A stretch of DNA of 64,000 nucleotides from Litsea cubeba (Eukaryota; Streptophyta; Magnoliopsida; Laurales; Lauraceae). Position 1 is the stretch's first letter. Each line of letters starts with the position of its first letter. Below the pieces are notes generated by a model that had not been told where the DNA came from, ran no database searches, and saw only the letters and a list, made by a program, of their open reading frames with translations. The stretch covers positions 62,001 to 126,000 of the forward strand of contig WHSA01001345.1 in assembly GCA_012931725.1 (NCBI GenBank), read 5' to 3'. Positions 33,800 to 45,172 of this stretch are shown piece after piece. The translations under genes and the position numbers were made by a program.

Positions 33800-35951
33800 T
33801 CACAGCTGCGTACGTCGTCGGTACGCCACCGGCAAGCCATCCAGCATCTCGAGGGTTCTCTGTAATGCCCGGTAATAGAATTCAGCAGGCTGCTCCATTC
33901 TCGCAATCGTGTCACGAAGATGGTCCTTCGCTCGAAGGATCTGTAAGAAACAATAAAATGTGTCAATACTTAAGATAGTTTGGAAAAATGGATGCATAAT
34001 GTTTGGAAGAAGTTCAAACCCTCACCGTTCTTGGAGTCGAGTCATCTCTACCCTCATTAGGGTCATAGTGGGAATGCCGATCAGGGTTCTGTACTCGAGG
34101 GTGTGAAATCCTACAAAACCACTCGAGGTAGTCGGATGAACACTCCCATGCATGTTGCGCTCGATGGTCACGGTGCACTACAGATAATACATGATCCTCC
34201 CAAGTAACCCAGTACTGGTCTAGAAATCTGTAGGAGACCTTGTATTTTCCAGCAGTAGATCCCAGAGAAGCACGAATGGGGGTGAGCGGTGTGGGTGGGA
34301 TGGTCTGTACATAGCCAAACTGTCAGAGAACCCTATGTGGCTGGTAGGGTTCAATGATATCTAGCGATCTCAAGCAACCATAGAAGAAAGATATCTGATG
34401 GAATGGATGCTGAGCCCTGGCGGCAGTCTACGGATCCCAAGCCACCTATGGCAAGTAAATGAAACAACTCATTAATATAATAAAAAGTATTCTGTCGCAA
34501 AAAACGTAAAATATATATGAAGGCCCCTATTGGGTGCTCACCTCACTCGAATGTTGGTCGTCCAACCTCTCACGAAACAGCTTTATCTTCTCCCTCGCAA
34601 TCCCGGAATTCTGACCAGCATTCCAGCGGCTCGCTAGAGGCATTCCAGCAGTATATCCCCACTGTGAAGGAGGACGGCAGGCAAATGGGAAGTGCTCGTA
34701 CACCCAAGCCTGCAAATGATACTAATTATTAATTATACAATTTAAAGGATCAACTACGAGGGAACATGTGTATGTAAAAAGTGTACGCATTTACCGTGAG
34801 CAGCGTCAGATATCCAGTAATCTGTCGCACATCAGCCCTCGTGGCAGTCCCCAATTGACGATACAGAAATGCCAGTGCGACAACCCCCCATGCATAATGA
34901 TGGACGTCCCAAGTCCATCAGTAAAGATAGGTAGTAGACGGGGACTCTAGTCGATGACTTATCGGTGAAGAGTGTGCAACCTACCAAATACAAAAGATAT
35001 CCTCTAGCTGCACACTTTATAACTCAATAGACAACCTGGGAGTTACATTGCCGCACACTTGTTTGATCCACCCCATCCTAACTACCCCACCACGCGCCAC
35101 ACTCAACTCAGTTGATGCAGATGCCCTATCCACACCCAGTCCATGCTCAAGTAAACTACTTGATCAGTAAATCCCATACTTGTCGATGATTAGACTGGAA
35201 TACCCGTAACTAGGATGCCGAGAGAGTACCAACAACATCTAAGGTGATCATCATCTCACCAAATGTCATGTGGAAAGTATTTGTCTCAAGCTGCCATCTC
35301 TCTACAAAGCTCGATACCAAAGGGCAGGAGATATATCGGTAGGAGAAACGCTTCAGGTCTGCCAATCTAGACTCTTCAATAATAGCACAAAACCAAGGAA
35401 CATGAACATCATCCCCATCCCCGCGCAGAGGTATGTACCAATCCTCCAGCTTATACCAATGCTTGATACATTTGAGCGGGTCACGTTCCTGCACATTATA
35501 AGTAAAAGTCTTCATTAATATTTGTTAGTGTAGACTTCAACACATCTTATTTGAAAAATGATTAATTAAAACATTAAAAGAATGCAAGTGTACCTCTCCG
35601 TCCCATATAGACAAATAGGTCCGCCAGACCGCCGGGAATAGGACCCTCCCCTGCTGCTGCTCTAGGAGAACTGAATGGCTGTGTCTCCTCGTCTGAGGAA
35701 TCATCCTCTAAAGAATTGTCAGCATCCTCCTCAACTGGCTCCAGGACTGGATCCTACTGCAATCGATGTCTTCGTTCAGACGTCGTTGGCCATTGATGGC
35801 CGGCGGTCGAAGAACTCTCATGCATACCTCGGTGACGCGGTCTTGCAACACCAATCTTGGTTTGCACTCTCGATGGCTCGCTAGAAGAACTAGCCCATCC
35901 ACCTGTCGTCTGTGAGCTGCCACCAATACGGCGAGCTGGTCTTCTCGGCAT
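33800..35951 (-). pseudogene. PMD gene (MAIN-like type) carried by the MULE
   Basis: Starts at an ATG at 35,951-35,949 (MPRRPARRIGGSSQTT) and ends at TGA 33,802-33,800. Exons by similarity: 35,951 to about 35,590 (Ser/Arg- then Glu/Asp-rich); 35,515 to about 35,215 (EERDPLKCIKHWYKLED-like, then the PMD signature ERWQLETNTFHMTFGEMMIT and LD-VVGTL); about 34,990-34,795 (GCTLFTDKSSTRVPVYYLS, frameshift, YAWGVVALAFLYRQLG); 34,715-34,527 (AWVYEHFPF); 34,441-34,025 (FGYVQTIPPTPLTP, WVTWEDHVLSVVHRDHR, ISHPRVQNPDRHSHYDPNEG); 33,960-33,800. Splice sites such as ACG|GTGAGG...TTACAG|ATC are intact. Stops at 35,756-35,754 and 34,430-34,428 are TAG for Gln; 34,325-34,323 is TGA. It converges on the transposase gene inside one pair of MULE ends, the same arrangement as mudrA/mudrB in maize MuDR. 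Confidence 0.75.
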
Positions 35952-36723
35952 TTCTTCCAACCTGTTAAAAATGAAAATCAATAAGAGGAAACATCGTAAT
36001 AAAAGATATCATATTTTTTTGTACTGCGCGGTTCAAATAGACAGTGCAAACTGAATCTGCACGGCGCAATGAAAAGGTGCAAATTCTGTTTGCACGGTAT
36101 GATGAAACCGTGTATATTTTATATGCTCGGCCATTACATGCCGTGCATATATAACATGCACGGCTTAGATGGGCTGTGCATATAGTACCTGCACGGCATC
36201 GATGCGCTGTGCATATAGTCCCTGCACGTTTTTGGATTGCCGAGTAGATCGCGAACTACTGTAAATTGACTCAGGGGCTTTAAATAATGGACAGGGTTTA
36301 GAGTTCAAAACTCCCATCCATCTCATTTATTAGGGACTTCCCTATTTGTTGCAAACGTCTATACTCTCTAATGCATAAATTACAACCTAAACAAATATGT
36401 GAAAATGATAAACCTATGAAGAAGAAGATGATGAAGAGCTCACCTATTTGACTGTCCCTAATGATAGATAGAAGCAGTACAGATTAGATGGTAATGAGAG
36501 CTATCCAATGGAGAAGATAGTCCTCTTTGCTCACAAATTTGAAAACTCTCGACGAGGGAATCAAAATGGAAATGAAAAGGGTGTGGTGAGCTCGGCTGGA
36601 CACTTTGGGTATTATGGTGGGTTGGCACAGCAAAATCTTTTTTAAAATAGGATGGGTGTGGTGAGCTCAGCAAGTGCATGTGGGTGTGTTCAACAATTCC
36701 TGTGGGTGCATTTAGAATTTCGC

Positions 36724-36732
36724 AAAACCCTT
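36724..36732. repeat. MULE target duplication, right copy
   Basis: AAAACCCTT, identical to 21,169-21,177. Confidence 0.85.
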
Positions 36733-36825
36733 TCTAACTCCTTCCCGCACCGCCAAAACCAAATTACTAACGACGAGTAGAAGCTTTTGTTACCAAAGAA
36801 AAGTATCAGTATCGGTATCGGATCG

Positions 36826-37200
36826 ATGGGAACGAGAGAGGTATACGAGGAGAAACTCCGATTCAGCAACCTCCGCCACGAACCCACCATAAACCCCGGC
36901 CTCGATTCTGATCGCTGCTTTTGCTGCCTCTCCCTCATAAACCCGAATTCCGTACACGCCTCTCTCTCTATATAGTTTTTTTTATTCTTCTTCTTGTTCT
37001 TTTGCTTTTAGTATTCTTAATATTACATATGAATGAATGATTGATTTTGCACAGGAAAATGGAGAATGGACCCTGAATCCTGTTTTGCATGATGCTACTT
37101 CTGTGGCATGTTGTATTCTGATTCATATAATTTTTAAGGGTTCTTTATGCAGATTCCTTCGGTCTATTTATGGAGTTTCTACTACTAAGAGTTGAGAACA
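36826..37200 (+). pseudogene. Conserved plant protein, 5' exons only
   Basis: Exon 1 runs from ATG 36,826 to 36,949 (MGTREVYEEKLRFSNL, then PTINPGLDSDRCFCCLS and LINPNS), with a donor TCC|GTACAC. Exon 2 starts at 37,055 after TTTTGCACAG and reads ENGEWTLNPVLHDATSVA. I recognise a small conserved plant protein family whose members begin MGTREVYEEKL and go on into membrane segments; its function is not known to me. After exon 2 the reading breaks (stop near 37,195) and the membrane segments are not found, so the copy is truncated. Several usually constant Cys/Pro positions look changed. The MULE's right target duplication ends 93 bp before the ATG, so the element sits in the former promoter or 5' UTR. 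Confidence 0.6.
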
Positions 37201-37584
37201 AGGGATAAAGATAGAGTATGGATGGATGATAAGGGTGAGGATAGATGATGAAGAGAGTGGGGTTGTTATATACACCTTTCTCTTTCAAGGATACAAAAAG
37301 CGTCTTATTGAATTATAGTTTTGTGTGTTAATGGTTTTGTTTTAAAAATAACTCAACCATTTATTTTATTTATTTATTTTTTGAAATTTTTTGAAGGTTG
37401 AGGATGGTTTTTTATTGAAATAAAAGACAAGTACAATTGAAATGACAAGATGCTGAGGCAAGCAGTGACCTCATGTGGAATTATAAGTTGTTGATACAAT
37501 CACACAAGAGCTCTTATATGAATGAACAAAAACTACTAATCACGCATCTAGAAGAAACCCCTCGCCCGAAATATCATCGTTGAA

Positions 37585-37850
37585 ATATCATCGTTGGGAG
37601 AGAATCAGCCACAAAATTGGCAGCTCTTGAGCTGAGGGAGAAAAACACCTTGCTGCGAACAAGAATGTATTTCAATTCACCCAACTATTGACTAATCTGA
37701 TTAGGTGCAGGGCACCTGTTCTCCACCCACCTCAAAACACAAGCCAAGTTTACCTTGATGACCAACGGAAGCAATCCTAGATTACAAGCCTCCCTCACAC
37801 TAGTCAACAATTAATGGAGTTCTGCCTCCTTAATGCTCATGAAATCCCTA
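37585..37850 (-). pseudogene. RNase H-like fragment (retroelement-derived)
   Basis: On the minus strand the frame gives LLPLVIKVNLACVLRWVE, then LVRSKVFFSLSSRAANFVAD and SLPT, with one stop between. This follows the plant RNase H-like (RVT_3) pattern in which a conserved Asp region (here VIK, normally VE-D) precedes the helix with NxVADxLA near the end. It is a decayed piece of a non-LTR element or of a related host gene. Confidence 0.5.
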
Positions 37851-38049
37851 GGGCCTAACAAGGATTTGATAACCACTCACTTAAAGAGTCTTGAATTACC
37901 CCATGAATTCCTGTGGCATCGGGACTCCTGAGACACTAACTAGAAGTCCCGAATCTTTCTTCATATGCCTAAAAGAGAAACTAACAACTTGGTAAAATTC
38001 CTTTGATTTTTTTGTTCTTCCGTAATCCAGTCTTCCTCTTAGGAATCAA

Positions 38050-38990
38050 GCCTAGAATATGTAGCACCAAGGATACTGTAAGTGCCTAAAAATCACGGAC
38101 TTGATTAGAGGGAACTAGGATCTCCTTGAGACTCCTTAATGAAGATGAAATGCCTGCCTGGAACCTGAAAGGAGGAGAAAAAATAGGAAGGAGACAACGT
38201 CAGAGACCCTGGCTGTGGGCAGCGCAAGGCCCTCTGATGCCTAAGTTAGTTCAGAGACTTAAACAGTAGGATGGAGGAAGGAGAGAGACAGAGTAAGGGC
38301 TCAAGAGTAGTATTATGTGTACCTCAATTGGGAGAAAGCTTCCCCTATTTATAGAAGAAATATCTATGACAAAGGACAATGGGGCCCACTGATTTGATCT
38401 GTACTTTGAGTAGTACAGTCTCAACAGCCCACATTCCTTTAAATGAAAGTCTATTTCGCCCACCATTTAATAAATGACAATCCAATCGAGCCCGCCTTTC
38501 ATTAAATGATGGTCCAATCGCCCCACAATTCGTTAAATGAGGGGTCTAATCGGGCCTTACCATGTTTGGGCCTTTCGGCGGTAGTCTCCTTGGATCTTGC
38601 CTGGAGCCTCGCTCTGATGGGGACGTAGCCGCTGGATGTTGATCTGTAAGGGATTTTGAGTGGCTAAGATGTCTTCTGAGCCTCATCTGCGCATGCCCCT
38701 ATCATATCATACGTCTCATGATGTGGCTAAATCTCCAAGGGACCTTGTCTGTTAGTATCTGTCTCAGCTAACTTTCCGGCATTTCCTTAAAGCTCTGTAG
38801 CAATTAAGTAGGTGGATGCCTAGGTGCGTGACCAAGGCCAGGATACAGTGCCGAGGTTAGGGATGATCTTGACTTCGGCTGACCTCCTGGTATTGCTACC
38901 GAGGTGAGCGTGGCTGAGGTGGGGATATGATTAGCTGGCACTATTATAGAAGCTAGTGTAATCTTGCTAGCTTAGAAACATCTCCACACA
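38050..38990 (-). mobile_element. Ty3/gypsy LTR of the Transposase_28 element
   Basis: On the minus strand the LTR starts TGTGTGGAGATG (at 38,990), preceded by a polypurine tract (CTCGGGGGCAAT, 38,991-39,003). A TATA box, CTATAAATAGGGG, lies at about 38,344-38,356 on the same strand. The left (3') border was not located exactly. Blocks of the same sequence (AGTTAGGTAGGTGG...GCCGAG...AGTGTAATCTCG) recur at 42,230-42,405 and 42,480-42,620. Confidence 0.5.
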
Positions 38991-39310
38991 ATTGCCCCCG
39001 AGCTTTTGACTTCTTAGAGTTCTCTAGCTCTGAGGTCGGAAGCTGTTAGATGGGAGAATTACAGTAGACCTTCATCTCGTTGTCGGTTGTTGACATCAGA
39101 TCCTTATCCGATGTCATTCCGCATGTCCGAGGTAAATAAATGGCATTGAATGCTACAGCACGGTCGATGCGGATGTTGGGCTGACATTACCAAGTGTCAT
39201 TTTTCGATTGACTGCCCTGTCTTTCCGAAATGACGCGTACGGTTGTAGATGCAACGTTTTTGAATTTTCGAAACGGTGCCATTATGAGATGTTTCCCCCT
39301 TTTTTTTCTC

Positions 39311-39319
39311 TATAAGTAG
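39311..39319 (+). promoter_or_regulatory. TATA box of the antisense gene
   Basis: TATAAGTAG on the plus strand, 245 bp before the ATG at 39,556 and pointing away from the LTR. It sits between polypurine tract and gene, as in the PMD element at 26.7 kb. Confidence 0.45.
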
Positions 39320-39555
39320 GGGATGTCTTTGTTTCTTTCTCTTCTTCATTTGTATGCTTCTAGAGAAAGGAGAGGATTTCTAGAGAGCTCATCTGAAGAG
39401 AAATACTGCTGAGACTAAACCTCTGTTGATTCGAATCCCTCTTCTGCTATTTGTCTCTTTAAGTACTTCTATTCCTCGCCTGATCTGTGTCTGCGATTTA
39501 GGGTTTCTTCTTAGGATTTTTCATTCTCTTTCTTCTAGTCTCTGTTTCTGTAGAA

Positions 39556-41832
39556 ATGGGCATCTACAGTCACTGGTTAGAGAACCCACCGACGATTGCC
39601 AGTTTTAGGGTTGTTTATCATATACCCGACGATGTTCTTGTCAGGCTGGCTAACCCTGTCGGTTACAACAGCCATGCCTTCTTTGAGGGTTGGATGTCGT
39701 TCCCTTTGGTAGCCATCACCGAAGGCGGAGTCCGGTTCCCCTTAGACCCCATTCTTAGGACCTGTTTGAGTAGGTGGTCTCTTTGCCCTTGTCAGCTGTC
39801 GCCCAATGGATACAAAATCATAATGGGCAAGGTTAAGCTAAATGGAATTTTAGGTATTGACCTCGGCATTCATGACATCAAAGACGTCTATGATTTGTGT
39901 AAGTCTAGAGATAAAACTTATTACCTCCGAGTCAAGCCACACCGAGATGGATTCGTTCACGCTTTGGAGGACTTACATAAATACGCCGGGGATGATCTCC
40001 TGTATGTCTCTGGGAACTAGGAGTTCGCTGAGGCCGAAAAGGACAGAGCGTATCGAGTTCCTCGCCACTTCGGGACTGCCCCAAGTAAATGTCGTCTCCT
40101 TTTAGATTTTACATGCCTTTCTTTTTCTTCTATCTTCCCGAGTTGATGTCTTCTGTTTGTTGTATAGCTGTTGACAAGCTGCCAAGTATATCTGGACGAG
40201 GAACGAAGCTTGGCTCTGGAAGGTCAAGGAGTATAGCGGCCACGAAGGAAGAACGGCTTGGTCGCTTCTAGAGTACAAGCCGAGGTATCGTGGTTATTTC
40301 AGGAGCACGACCGGGCCATCTCGAGAGGGGAGTCCGGAGAGAAGTGAGCCCGGAGCCAAAACAGAACAGGCTTCTGCTTGGGTCGAGGCAGAAAGGGGAG
40401 AACCTTCTCAGGCCAAAATTGATACTGGTTGCCGATCTGCGTCTGGCGCTCTGGCTTCTACATCGAGGTCTCCAAAGGTGCCTTTAAGGAGAAGAAAGTC
40501 ACGACGAATAGCCTAACCTCCTTCATCGGATCAGGGAGCAGAGGAGGAGGAGACGATGCCTAATTGGTGTCCACTGTTTGAGGATTTGGAAGCATTGGCG
40601 ATTGGAATTCCGGCTTCTTCGACCTCGGGAACTGCGGGAGCTGCTGAGATTTCTGCCCCCGGGCTTTTTAGGGATACTTTAGATCTCGTCACCGCAGTTG
40701 AGACTCCTGTCTCCGTGCCTTCCTCTATTCAGCCCACCAACCTAGTAGTCCGGCAGCATTCAGCTGAGACCATACAGGAGGGAGGTCGGGCAGAGAAAAG
40801 GCCCAGGATCGAAGGAGAATCCAGTGCGGCCGTTGCGTCGCAATCTGCCAGGCCGAATCTTTGGAGGCCGAGCTTCATGCTCAAGGAGGGAAGACCAATG
40901 ACAGTTGAGGATCATATTCTCCGCAAGGCTGATCCCTTTGTCATTGAATCACTTGGGCTAGCCTGTGCCCTGCTGCATGACATGGCTCTACTGGAGAAGT
41001 ATGATGATAGCAAGCTGGCAATGTCGTTGATGCAGTCTACCTTCATGGTAAGTTTGCTTCAGGCTTTTTCAATTTTTGTTAAGCGTTTCACTTCGGCTGT
41101 TTGTTTTCTGAATGTCTTTTCCCTTTGACAGACGGTGCAGAAGAGTATGGTTGTCGTGGACAGGCTTCATCAATTAAATTCTGCGATTGCCCAGCTAGAG
41201 ACCGAAAAGAAGGGTCTTCAGGCAACTTTGGATGCCAGCAATTAGAAATTGGAGCGGCTAGAGGGAATAAAGGAGGGATTTAAGACGGGGTTGGCGAAAT
41301 CCAAGGAGGAGGCCAAAGCTGGTAAGAAAAGATAGCCGAGCTCAAAGCCTCCCTGGGGAAGCTGAAGAGTGACTTCGAAGTCAAACTCTAGGCCGAGACT
41401 GAGAGAGCGAATGAACTTGAGCGGCTGAAGAATGAAACTAAAACCAGGCTCGAGTCGGAATTCAACGTTGCCTTGGAGAAGGGGGCGGCGTAGATAATGG
41501 CCCACTATAAAGCTCAAGTTATCGTCGTGAGGGATAAGGCCTGGGAAATGGGCTGGCGTGTTGCATTGAAGGGAGCAAGAGTCCCCGATGATGACCTGTC
41601 CTTCATAAGTCTACCCAAGTTCCTAGGCTCGGAGTCGAGCTATGCCACCGTTGTTATCGAGGTCCCTACTAATGTCTTTGAGACCATTGCAAATGCTGCC
41701 CCTGTTGTTACCAAGGTCCCTGCTGATGTTCCCGAGACCACTACAAATGAGTCCGTCCCAGTGGAGAAAGAGGTCATCGAAGTTAAGGACAACACTGCTG
41801 ATGACATCCTGCATCCTCTTGAAGGCGTCCTT
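39556..41832 (+). pseudogene. Transposase_28-like ('putative gypsy type transposon') gene
   Basis: Plant retroelement-borne gene of unknown function. Exon 1 (39,556-40,085): MGIYSHWLENPPTIASF, then FEGWMSFPLVAITEGGVRFPLDP and LSPNGYKIIMG pieces typical of the domain's LHPxxxxxL...QLxPNxW pattern. A TAG at 40,018-40,020 replaces a likely Trp, after which AEKDRAYRVPRHFGTAP continues. Possible introns follow (CCCAA|GTAAAT; TTTCATG|GTAAGT at 41,047 to TTTGACAG at 41,130). The middle part is Ser/Ala-rich with a basic patch (RAEKRPRIEGES). From 41,131 a coiled coil runs (RLHQLNSAIAQLETEKKGL, later ELKASLGKLKSDFEVKL), broken by a frameshift near 41,325 and TAG codons at 41,243, 41,389 and 41,491 where Gln suits the frame. 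The C-terminus is Glu/Val/Thr-rich. It lies antisense to the LTR at 38-39 kb. Confidence 0.6.
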
Positions 41833-42229
41833 TTTTGTTTTGATGTATTTTTCTATTCTGTAATTGTATTTCCTTTATTTGGGCTTGTGATGGCCCAATT
41901 TTGTAATGGAGAACGACTTCTGGCAATACAATTGGCATTTCTCCATGTGCATCTGAATAGCTTTCTTTCTTTCTTGTATGTGTCTGGCCTTAGTTTCTTG
42001 ATCGAAGGCGGGCATCTAAGCTTAGAAGACCAAAGTACCCGACCTCGGTGCCAAAACTGGGAGGCCATAGTGTCCGTCTTTGTCTATAGCGCAGCTTAGT
42101 CTGTTGACCAAGCTCGAATCAAGGACAAATTAGATATAAGTTTTTCATCTCGACGTTGTCCTCATTGTACTTGGTCCTGTAGCCGAAGTAGTTATTGAGG
42201 TAATCACCGAGCTTCATGACTTGGTGTCA

Positions 42230-42620
42230 CGCTCCATGGTGTTTCAGCATTCTCCTAATGCTTCATAGCAGTTAGGTAGGTGGACGCCGAGTTGCCTTTG
42301 GGCTGATCTGGATAGTCTTCAACCATTGGCTCATCACCAATTGAGAGACCGAGATATGACTAGTTGATACTGGACCGAAGTTAGTGTAGCCTCGTCGACT
42401 GCAATTCGGGTACTGTAACTGAGAATGTATAGGCTTTATTCACTTATTTGGAGTTCTAACTGATGCCAAGACGAGTTGGGTGGTAATAAGGGCTTTCTGA
42501 CATTTCCTAAATGCTCTGCAGTAGTTAGGTAGGTGGTGCCGAGGTGCCGTATGCTGAGATCTAGATATGGATGGCTGGCGCGGGACCGAGGCCAGTGTAA
42601 TCTCGTTAGCATTCTTGCTG
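42230..42620 (-). repeat. Two partial copies of the 38-kb LTR block
   Basis: At 42,230-42,405 and 42,480-42,620 the sequence repeats the 38,770-38,980 block: a GCATTCTCCTAATGCT or CATTTCCTAAATGCT phrase, CAGTTAGGTAGGTGG, GCCGAG, and GTGTAGCCTCGT or GTGTAATCTCGTTAGC. Same orientation as the LTR. They suggest rearranged or subrepeated U3 sequence of the same family. Confidence 0.55.
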
Positions 42621-43390
42621 AGCTGTTGGTCGAGACATGACAAGATCACCCTCTTTCTCAGCTGCATGCGTATTACGGCATCTGCGATCTTGTCATCGAG
42701 CTAGGGATGGCTGAATCATGCTTTAGGTGGTGCCTTTATCGAAGCCAGGGTGCTCTTGGTGTCCTTTAGAGAACCCCCTGGGCGATTGATTTCCCAAGGT
42801 TATAAATGATGCTATTCAATCGATGTAGAAGACGAATCGACGGCACTACGTGTCTTCATCTGGATAGTCATCCAATCGCCTTGAAAAGACACGCACCGTC
42901 TTAAAGGAGGCGTATGCAGTTTTCGAGGCGATATGAAGGAATGCTTGACACGTGGATCTTCAGACTTGGAAAGGGTGTCCTTCCCCTCTATAAATATGGA
43001 TAGAAGGTCAGGGTTTTCCCCACCTTATATTTTCACCTTTGCTGGAGAAGAAGCAGAGAAATTTCCAGTGAGTGTTCACTTGACGGAAGAACCGGTGCTA
43101 AGATCAAGCCCCTGGTTTCCCATGAAGAAGGGATGGCGCTGGCGATTAGAAAAACCATTCTACCCGGTCTATATGGACAAAGGAGCTGTCTGTGTCTTAT
43201 GAAATAGGGCTCTGGCTCGATTTAGGAGAGGAGGTCGAGGGAGATACTGTCATGGGGCCGTCCGCGTCTTCATGAATTACATCCTCGACCACTCTTGCCG
43301 GCTGGGAGGAGATAAGGCATCTATATTTAGTGAGCTCGAGCCAAATTGGAAAATAGATGTCCTTCGCTCGTTCCATGCCGCATCAATCCC
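42621..43390. other. Retroelement-like leader, no gene assigned
   Basis: Contains a TATA-like CTATAAATATGG (42,980) followed by a short frame (42,933-43,202) with no known similarity. Probably part of another gypsy or Copia remnant; I see nothing decisive. Confidence 0.3.
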
Positions 43391-43393
43391 GCT

Positions 43394-43486
43394 CAATTGG
43401 CTGACCTATTTACTAAACCCCTTGGGAATGAAAGGTTCATCAAATTGAGACATCAATTGGGCATAGGCCCTTGCCCTGCATTCTGA
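43394..43486 (+). pseudogene. Copia RNase H, last 30 codons
   Basis: The frame reads QLADLFTKPLGNERFIKLRH and then QLGIGPCPAF before TGA at 43,484. ADLFTKPL is the signature near the C-terminus of Ty1/Copia polyproteins (RNase H end). Everything upstream of it is missing here. The LTR starts 373 bp downstream. Confidence 0.9.
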
Positions 43487-43846
43487 ACTCTTGTTGGCTA
43501 ATCACCTGTAATTGCATTTCATTTTTATCATATCTCTTATAAACAGGTGCTACTAACAAGGTTTGTGCCTTCTTGTTGTTGGGCAGGATCCTTTGCAATT
43601 AGATGTCAAAGGGGGAGAGAATCATAAAGTGATATCAAGTAGTCTACAATTGAGGGGGAGAAGAATCAAGGTCTAACAAGTTGAGGGGGAGAAGCTTTGC
43701 CTATAGTTGCTCTCGCAAGGAAAATCCAAAGCTCCAAAATATCCAAAGCTCCCGAACATCCAAAGCTCCTTAAATGTCCAAAGAAGTTGGTGTTCTAGTT
43801 CATGGAGATTGAAAGTGTCAAGCTGCTAGAGTTGCCATCAAATTGC

Positions 43847-44693
43847 AAAGGGGGAGATTGTTAAAGTTTTTATTTTGTTGCAATTTGATAGGATGCATTC
43901 ATTGTCATAGCTTCGCCTCTCTTTCATTCATGCTCTTCTTATCTTAGAATCATCATGCATATTTCTTTTTCATAATCTTTGTTTTTATTTGCTATGCATG
44001 GTTTTCATAATTATTGTGTCTCTTAAGTTCTTGAAGTTTTTAGTTCAGTTTTTTTTTAAAGTTCATTTCAAATCTTTTATATTGTTCTCTTTAAAAAATC
44101 CTTCAGAACTTCAGGATTTCTGATTGTATAGCCTGACGGTCAGGCTGTCGGTCAGTGTCGGCTGACTGACAGATGAACTGAGGTCAACCGAAGGATCTGT
44201 CGGTTCCTATTCCGGAGAGCTACAAGTTTCAGATTTTCTCTATCGATCCCTACGTCGGTTCTTGTCGGTCAACCGACAGTGCATAATTTTTCAGACCGAG
44301 ACCTCGTCGGTTTCAAAACTAGAGAGCTTCATTTTCAGATTTTTTGCTCTGTCGGTTCTGGTGTCGTTTCCTTGTCGGTCGACCGACGATGTCGGTCGAC
44401 CGACGATGTCGGTCTACCGCCAAGTTCTTCTTGGTCAGCGAATTTTTCAAAAACATAGCCGTTGGCTTGTGACCGTTGGGCTGTCGGTCGACTGACACCT
44501 AATTGTCGGCTCACCGACAGCTATCTGTTGGGAGCACTTTTTCTATAAAAAGTGGCTTTCTCTTTGGGAAAAGTTGGTGATTTTTTGAGAACTTTTGAGA
44601 CCAAAGGAGAGGAACTTTTCAAGAGCTTTTCTAAAGGGATTATGAAGGCATTCCACCATTTCAATCTTTGATCTTCAAAATGGGTGTGCTTTC
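43847..44693 (+). mobile_element. Copia polypurine tract and 3' LTR
   Basis: A purine tract (AAAGGGGGAGAT, 43,847-43,858) is followed by TGTTAAAGTTTTTATTTTG at 43,859, the LTR start. Two further GGGGGAGA tracts precede it (43,613 and 43,652). The U3 holds several copies of GTCGGTCGACCGAC-like palindromic words (44,270-44,520), then a TATA box CTATAAAAAG at 44,543. The 3' end is lost at about 44,693, where a MITE begins. Confidence 0.75.
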
Positions 44694-45172
44694 TAAATCT
44701 CAAAAAGAGAAGTTTTTACCTTATTTCAAAAAAAGACGTAAGTTTTAAGATTTTCAAATTAGTAACTAAGTTTTTCAATAAGTTTTCAATTAAGGACATC
44801 CGGCCATTTAAAGTTATTTTTGGGCAAATTTTTTCTTAATATTTTAAAAATGCCCAAATTACCCTTCATTTAAAGCCATAACATGATTTCGACAGTCACT
44901 ACATGCAGCCGATCGTAGTGGGAACATTGGTTGTCCTTGGTCACCATGAAGACGACGGCGAAGGAAATAAAGAGAATATAGAATAAGCGAAAGAGAATTT
45001 TATTTCAATGAGGGTATTTAAAAAAAATGGGGAAAAAGTTGCCAAAAAAGCTTTAAATGGAGGATGTCCTTCATTGAAAACTTCCTGAAAAACTTAGGGA
45101 CTAATTTCAAAAGTTTTGGAACTTGTGTCCTTTTTTTTAATGAGACACTTAAGGCCTTTTTTGAGATTTTTC
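44694..45172. mobile_element. MITE with ~170-bp terminal inverted repeats
   Basis: The left side (AAATCTCAAAAAG, then ACTAAGTTTTTCAATAAG and AAGGACATCCGGCCATTTA) is mirrored on the right: the reverse complement of 45,040-45,172 gives AAATCTCAAAAAAGG, CCTAAGTTTTTCAGGAAG and AAGGACATCCTCCATTTA. Long inverted ends of this kind fit a non-autonomous MULE or foldback MITE. No clear target duplication was found. Confidence 0.65.

Larger units (their letters stand above)
21178..36723. mobile_element. 15.5-kb Mutator-like element (MULE)
   Basis: The ends are imperfect inverted repeats over about 45 bp: left GGGCGATTCTGAACACACC and later CTGAACACACCCACA; right (reverse complement) GCGAAATTCTAAATGCACCC and later TTGAACACACCCACA. 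Both ends are flanked by the exact 9-bp duplication AAAACCCTT. Inside are a transposase-SWIM-OTU gene (plus, split) and a plant-mobile-domain gene (minus), convergent. Four blocks rich in GCACGG / GTGCAT words flank the two genes (about 22,150-22,325; 32,925-33,065; 33,395-33,530; 36,015-36,245). A TRIM and Ty3/gypsy remains have inserted since. With those removed the element would be roughly 6.5 kb. Confidence 0.82.
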
